Shown here: positions 13,923 through 14,699 of the stretch, in pieces
Numbering within the stretch: the first letter of the stretch is position 1
How the letters are laid out: each line of letters starts with the position of its first letter
Assembly: GCA_002501135.1 (NCBI GenBank)
Contig: DLRQ01000058.1
Coordinates: 1-14,699 of the forward strand
DNA length: 14,699 nt
Source: Candidatus Neomicrothrix sp. UBA7884
GTDB taxonomy: Bacteria > Actinomycetota > Acidimicrobiia > Acidimicrobiales > MedAcidi-G1
Direction: 5' to 3'
Translations under genes and position numbers: made by a program
The notes under the pieces: generated by a model
Database searches by the model: none
What the model was told of the DNA's origin: nothing
Seen by the model: the letters and a program-made list of their open reading frames with translations, nothing else

Positions 13923-13951
13923 TTGACAGGACATGCGGATATCCGTACAGT
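13923..13951 (+). promoter_or_regulatory. Promoter of the TetR gene
   Basis: TTGACA (13923-13928, perfect) and TACAGT (13946-13951, TANNNT) are separated by 17 bp. Transcription would start near 13958, inside the operator palindrome. The spacer holds a 10-bp palindrome, CGGATATCCG (13936-13945). Confidence 0.65.
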
Positions 13952-13955
13952 ATTA

Positions 13956-13977
13956 ACCGACCGGTCAGTCGGTCGGT
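13956..13977. promoter_or_regulatory. TetR-type operator palindrome
   Basis: ACCGACCG (13956-13963) and CGGTCGGT (13970-13977) are perfect inverted arms around a 6-bp centre, GTCAGT. The site starts 4 bp after the -10 and covers the predicted transcription start, so bound repressor would block initiation. ACCGACCGGTCGGT-like sites are typical of TetR-family regulators in actinobacteria, especially those near acyl-CoA metabolism genes. Autoregulation by the adjacent gene is the simplest reading. Confidence 0.65.
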
Positions 13978-13995
13978 AGATGAACGGAGCCCTCC

Positions 13996-14607
13996 TTGCT
14001 CACAACCCAGACCCGGTCAGAGGCCACAGCAGCCAGGATCATCGCTGCCGCCAAGAGCCTGTTCGTCGCTCGCAACTACTCCGATGTCACCACCGACATG
14101 ATCGCAACGGCGGCCGAAATCACCAAGGGTGGCCTTTACCACCACTTCGCCAGCAAGGAAGACCTCTACCTGGCGATGATGCTGGGTGACTTCGAGGACA
14201 AGCGCCGCCTGTTCGAACAGGCTGTTGCCAAACCCGGCACGTGCAGAGACCGTCTGACCCAGCTCACCAGGGACTACCTCGAACTTCCCCACGAAGAGCG
14301 CGAGTTGACCCACCTGGTGCGACGCGACGTCAACACCTTTTCCGGGAAGGAACGCGACAGCCTCATCAGCGCATACCAGAAGGCCCTCCCGGCCCAGATC
14401 GAAACCATCATCAACGACGGGATCAGGGACGAAGAGGTGGCGGCCTGCGACGCCAGGATCCTGGCATGGTCCTTCGTGGCCCTCGTGGAGGTCGTAATCG
14501 GCCAGTACGCCGAGGTGACCCTCGAAAACACCGAAGCCCAACTCGAACACGTCCTCGGCCTCTTCTTTGGCGGGGTCTCGATCACACCCAAAGGCGAACC
14601 GGCATGA
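13996..14607 (+). CDS. TetR/AcrR-family transcriptional regulator
   Basis: A 203-residue repressor-type protein. The N-terminal DNA-binding domain is canonical: RIIAAAKSLFVARNYSDVTT (14-33), helix-turn-helix through IATAAEITKGGLYHHFASKE (36-55), then DLYLAMM. The C-terminal ligand domain (about 70-190) is divergent, ending in a helix LVEVVIGQYAEVTL and a short tail. The start is TTG at 13996, since no in-frame ATG or GTG precedes the HTH and GGAG lies 6 nt upstream; the ATG at 13980 is in another frame. The gene has its own promoter and operator, implying autorepression. Its TGA overlaps the next gene's ATG (ATGA), so the two are co-translated and probably regulated together. The effector ligand is unknown, although the operator style would fit an acyl-CoA ligand. 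Confidence 0.92.
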   Translation: MLTTQTRSEATAARIIAAAKSLFVARNYSDVTTDMIATAAEITKGGLYHHFASKEDLYLAMMLGDFEDKRRLFEQAVAKPGTCRDRLTQLTRDYLELPHEERELTHLVRRDVNTFSGKERDSLISAYQKALPAQIETIINDGIRDEEVAACDARILAWSFVALVEVVIGQYAEVTLENTEAQLEHVLGLFFGGVSITPKGEPA

Positions 14608-14699
14608 ACCCGACCAGCACGACAGTCTTCGGCGAATGGCATGGCAAGTCTCTCGACGACGCACTCCTGGAGTGCCGCGACATGGTCGAATCCCCGGAC
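14604..14699 (+). CDS. Start of an unidentified gene, truncated by the window end
   Basis: An open frame of 32 codons begins at ATG 14604, overlapping the TetR stop by four bases (ATGA), and runs off the window. It begins MNPTSTTVFGEWHGKSLDDA and continues with LLECRDMVESPD. The low-complexity start followed by a helix-like segment is ordinary for a cytosolic protein, with no signal peptide. I do not recognise the family from 32 residues. Coupling to TetR suggests that it is a target of that regulator. Confidence 0.6.
   Translation, partial: MNPTSTTVFGEWHGKSLDDALLECRDMVESPD

Noticed and set aside
13980..14189. ATG-initiated 69-codon frame at the TetR start
   Set aside because: It is out of frame with the conserved TetR HTH and has no domain. 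The TTG at 13996 with GGAG upstream explains the gene without a frameshift.

Overview
The window is high-GC bacterial DNA with tightly packed genes, and no gene-free stretch reaches 300 bases. An F420-type luciferase-like oxidoreductase, an ald gene divergent from an Lrp regulator, a HAIR-like (HspR-type) repeat before clpB, and several TANNNT hexamers placed 6-9 nt before start codons without a Shine-Dalgarno together suggest an actinobacterium. A free-living, possibly marine Acidimicrobiia-like lineage is my inference; there is no rRNA or other taxonomic marker. I see no tRNA, insertion sequence, CRISPR array or phage gene.

Left block, minus strand (2915 to 19): three genes read in one direction. 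The first is best read as a selenoprotein. Two adjacent reading frames (2915-2466 and 2462-1746) lie in the same frame, are separated only by a single UGA, and together give a 390-residue protein of the glycine/sarcosine/betaine reductase selenoprotein B (GrdB/PrdB-like) family, with a UxxC motif at the UGA and a perfect hairpin 18 nt after it, as expected of a bacterial SECIS. Its true stop overlaps the start of a DUF1330 gene (TAATG), which is followed by an acyl-CoA dehydrogenase.

Middle block, plus strand (3014 to 5983): a gamma-glutamyltransferase-family protein, a small SRPBCC-fold protein, and an LLM-class (F420-dependent type) oxidoreductase 18 nt behind it.

Amino-acid block (6005 to 10457): an Lrp/AsnC regulator diverges from alanine dehydrogenase, with a perfect inverted repeat between them that probably forms the regulator's operator. 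Then follow L-2-hydroxyglutarate oxidase and a second FAD-dependent amine or amino-acid oxidase. The block looks like amino-acid and 2-oxoacid catabolism feeding pyruvate and 2-oxoglutarate.

Right block (10458 to 14699): a ClpB-type disaggregase lacking the N-terminal domain, behind a near-consensus promoter that overlaps a HAIR-like operator. Next, on the minus strand, are a hemerythrin-like di-iron protein and an RDD membrane protein. Last comes a TetR regulator with a clear promoter and palindromic operator, its stop overlapping the start of an unidentified gene that runs off the window.

The most notable content is the UGA-containing GrdB/PrdB-like gene and its coupled neighbours, because ordinary gene calling would split it in two and miss the catalytic residue.
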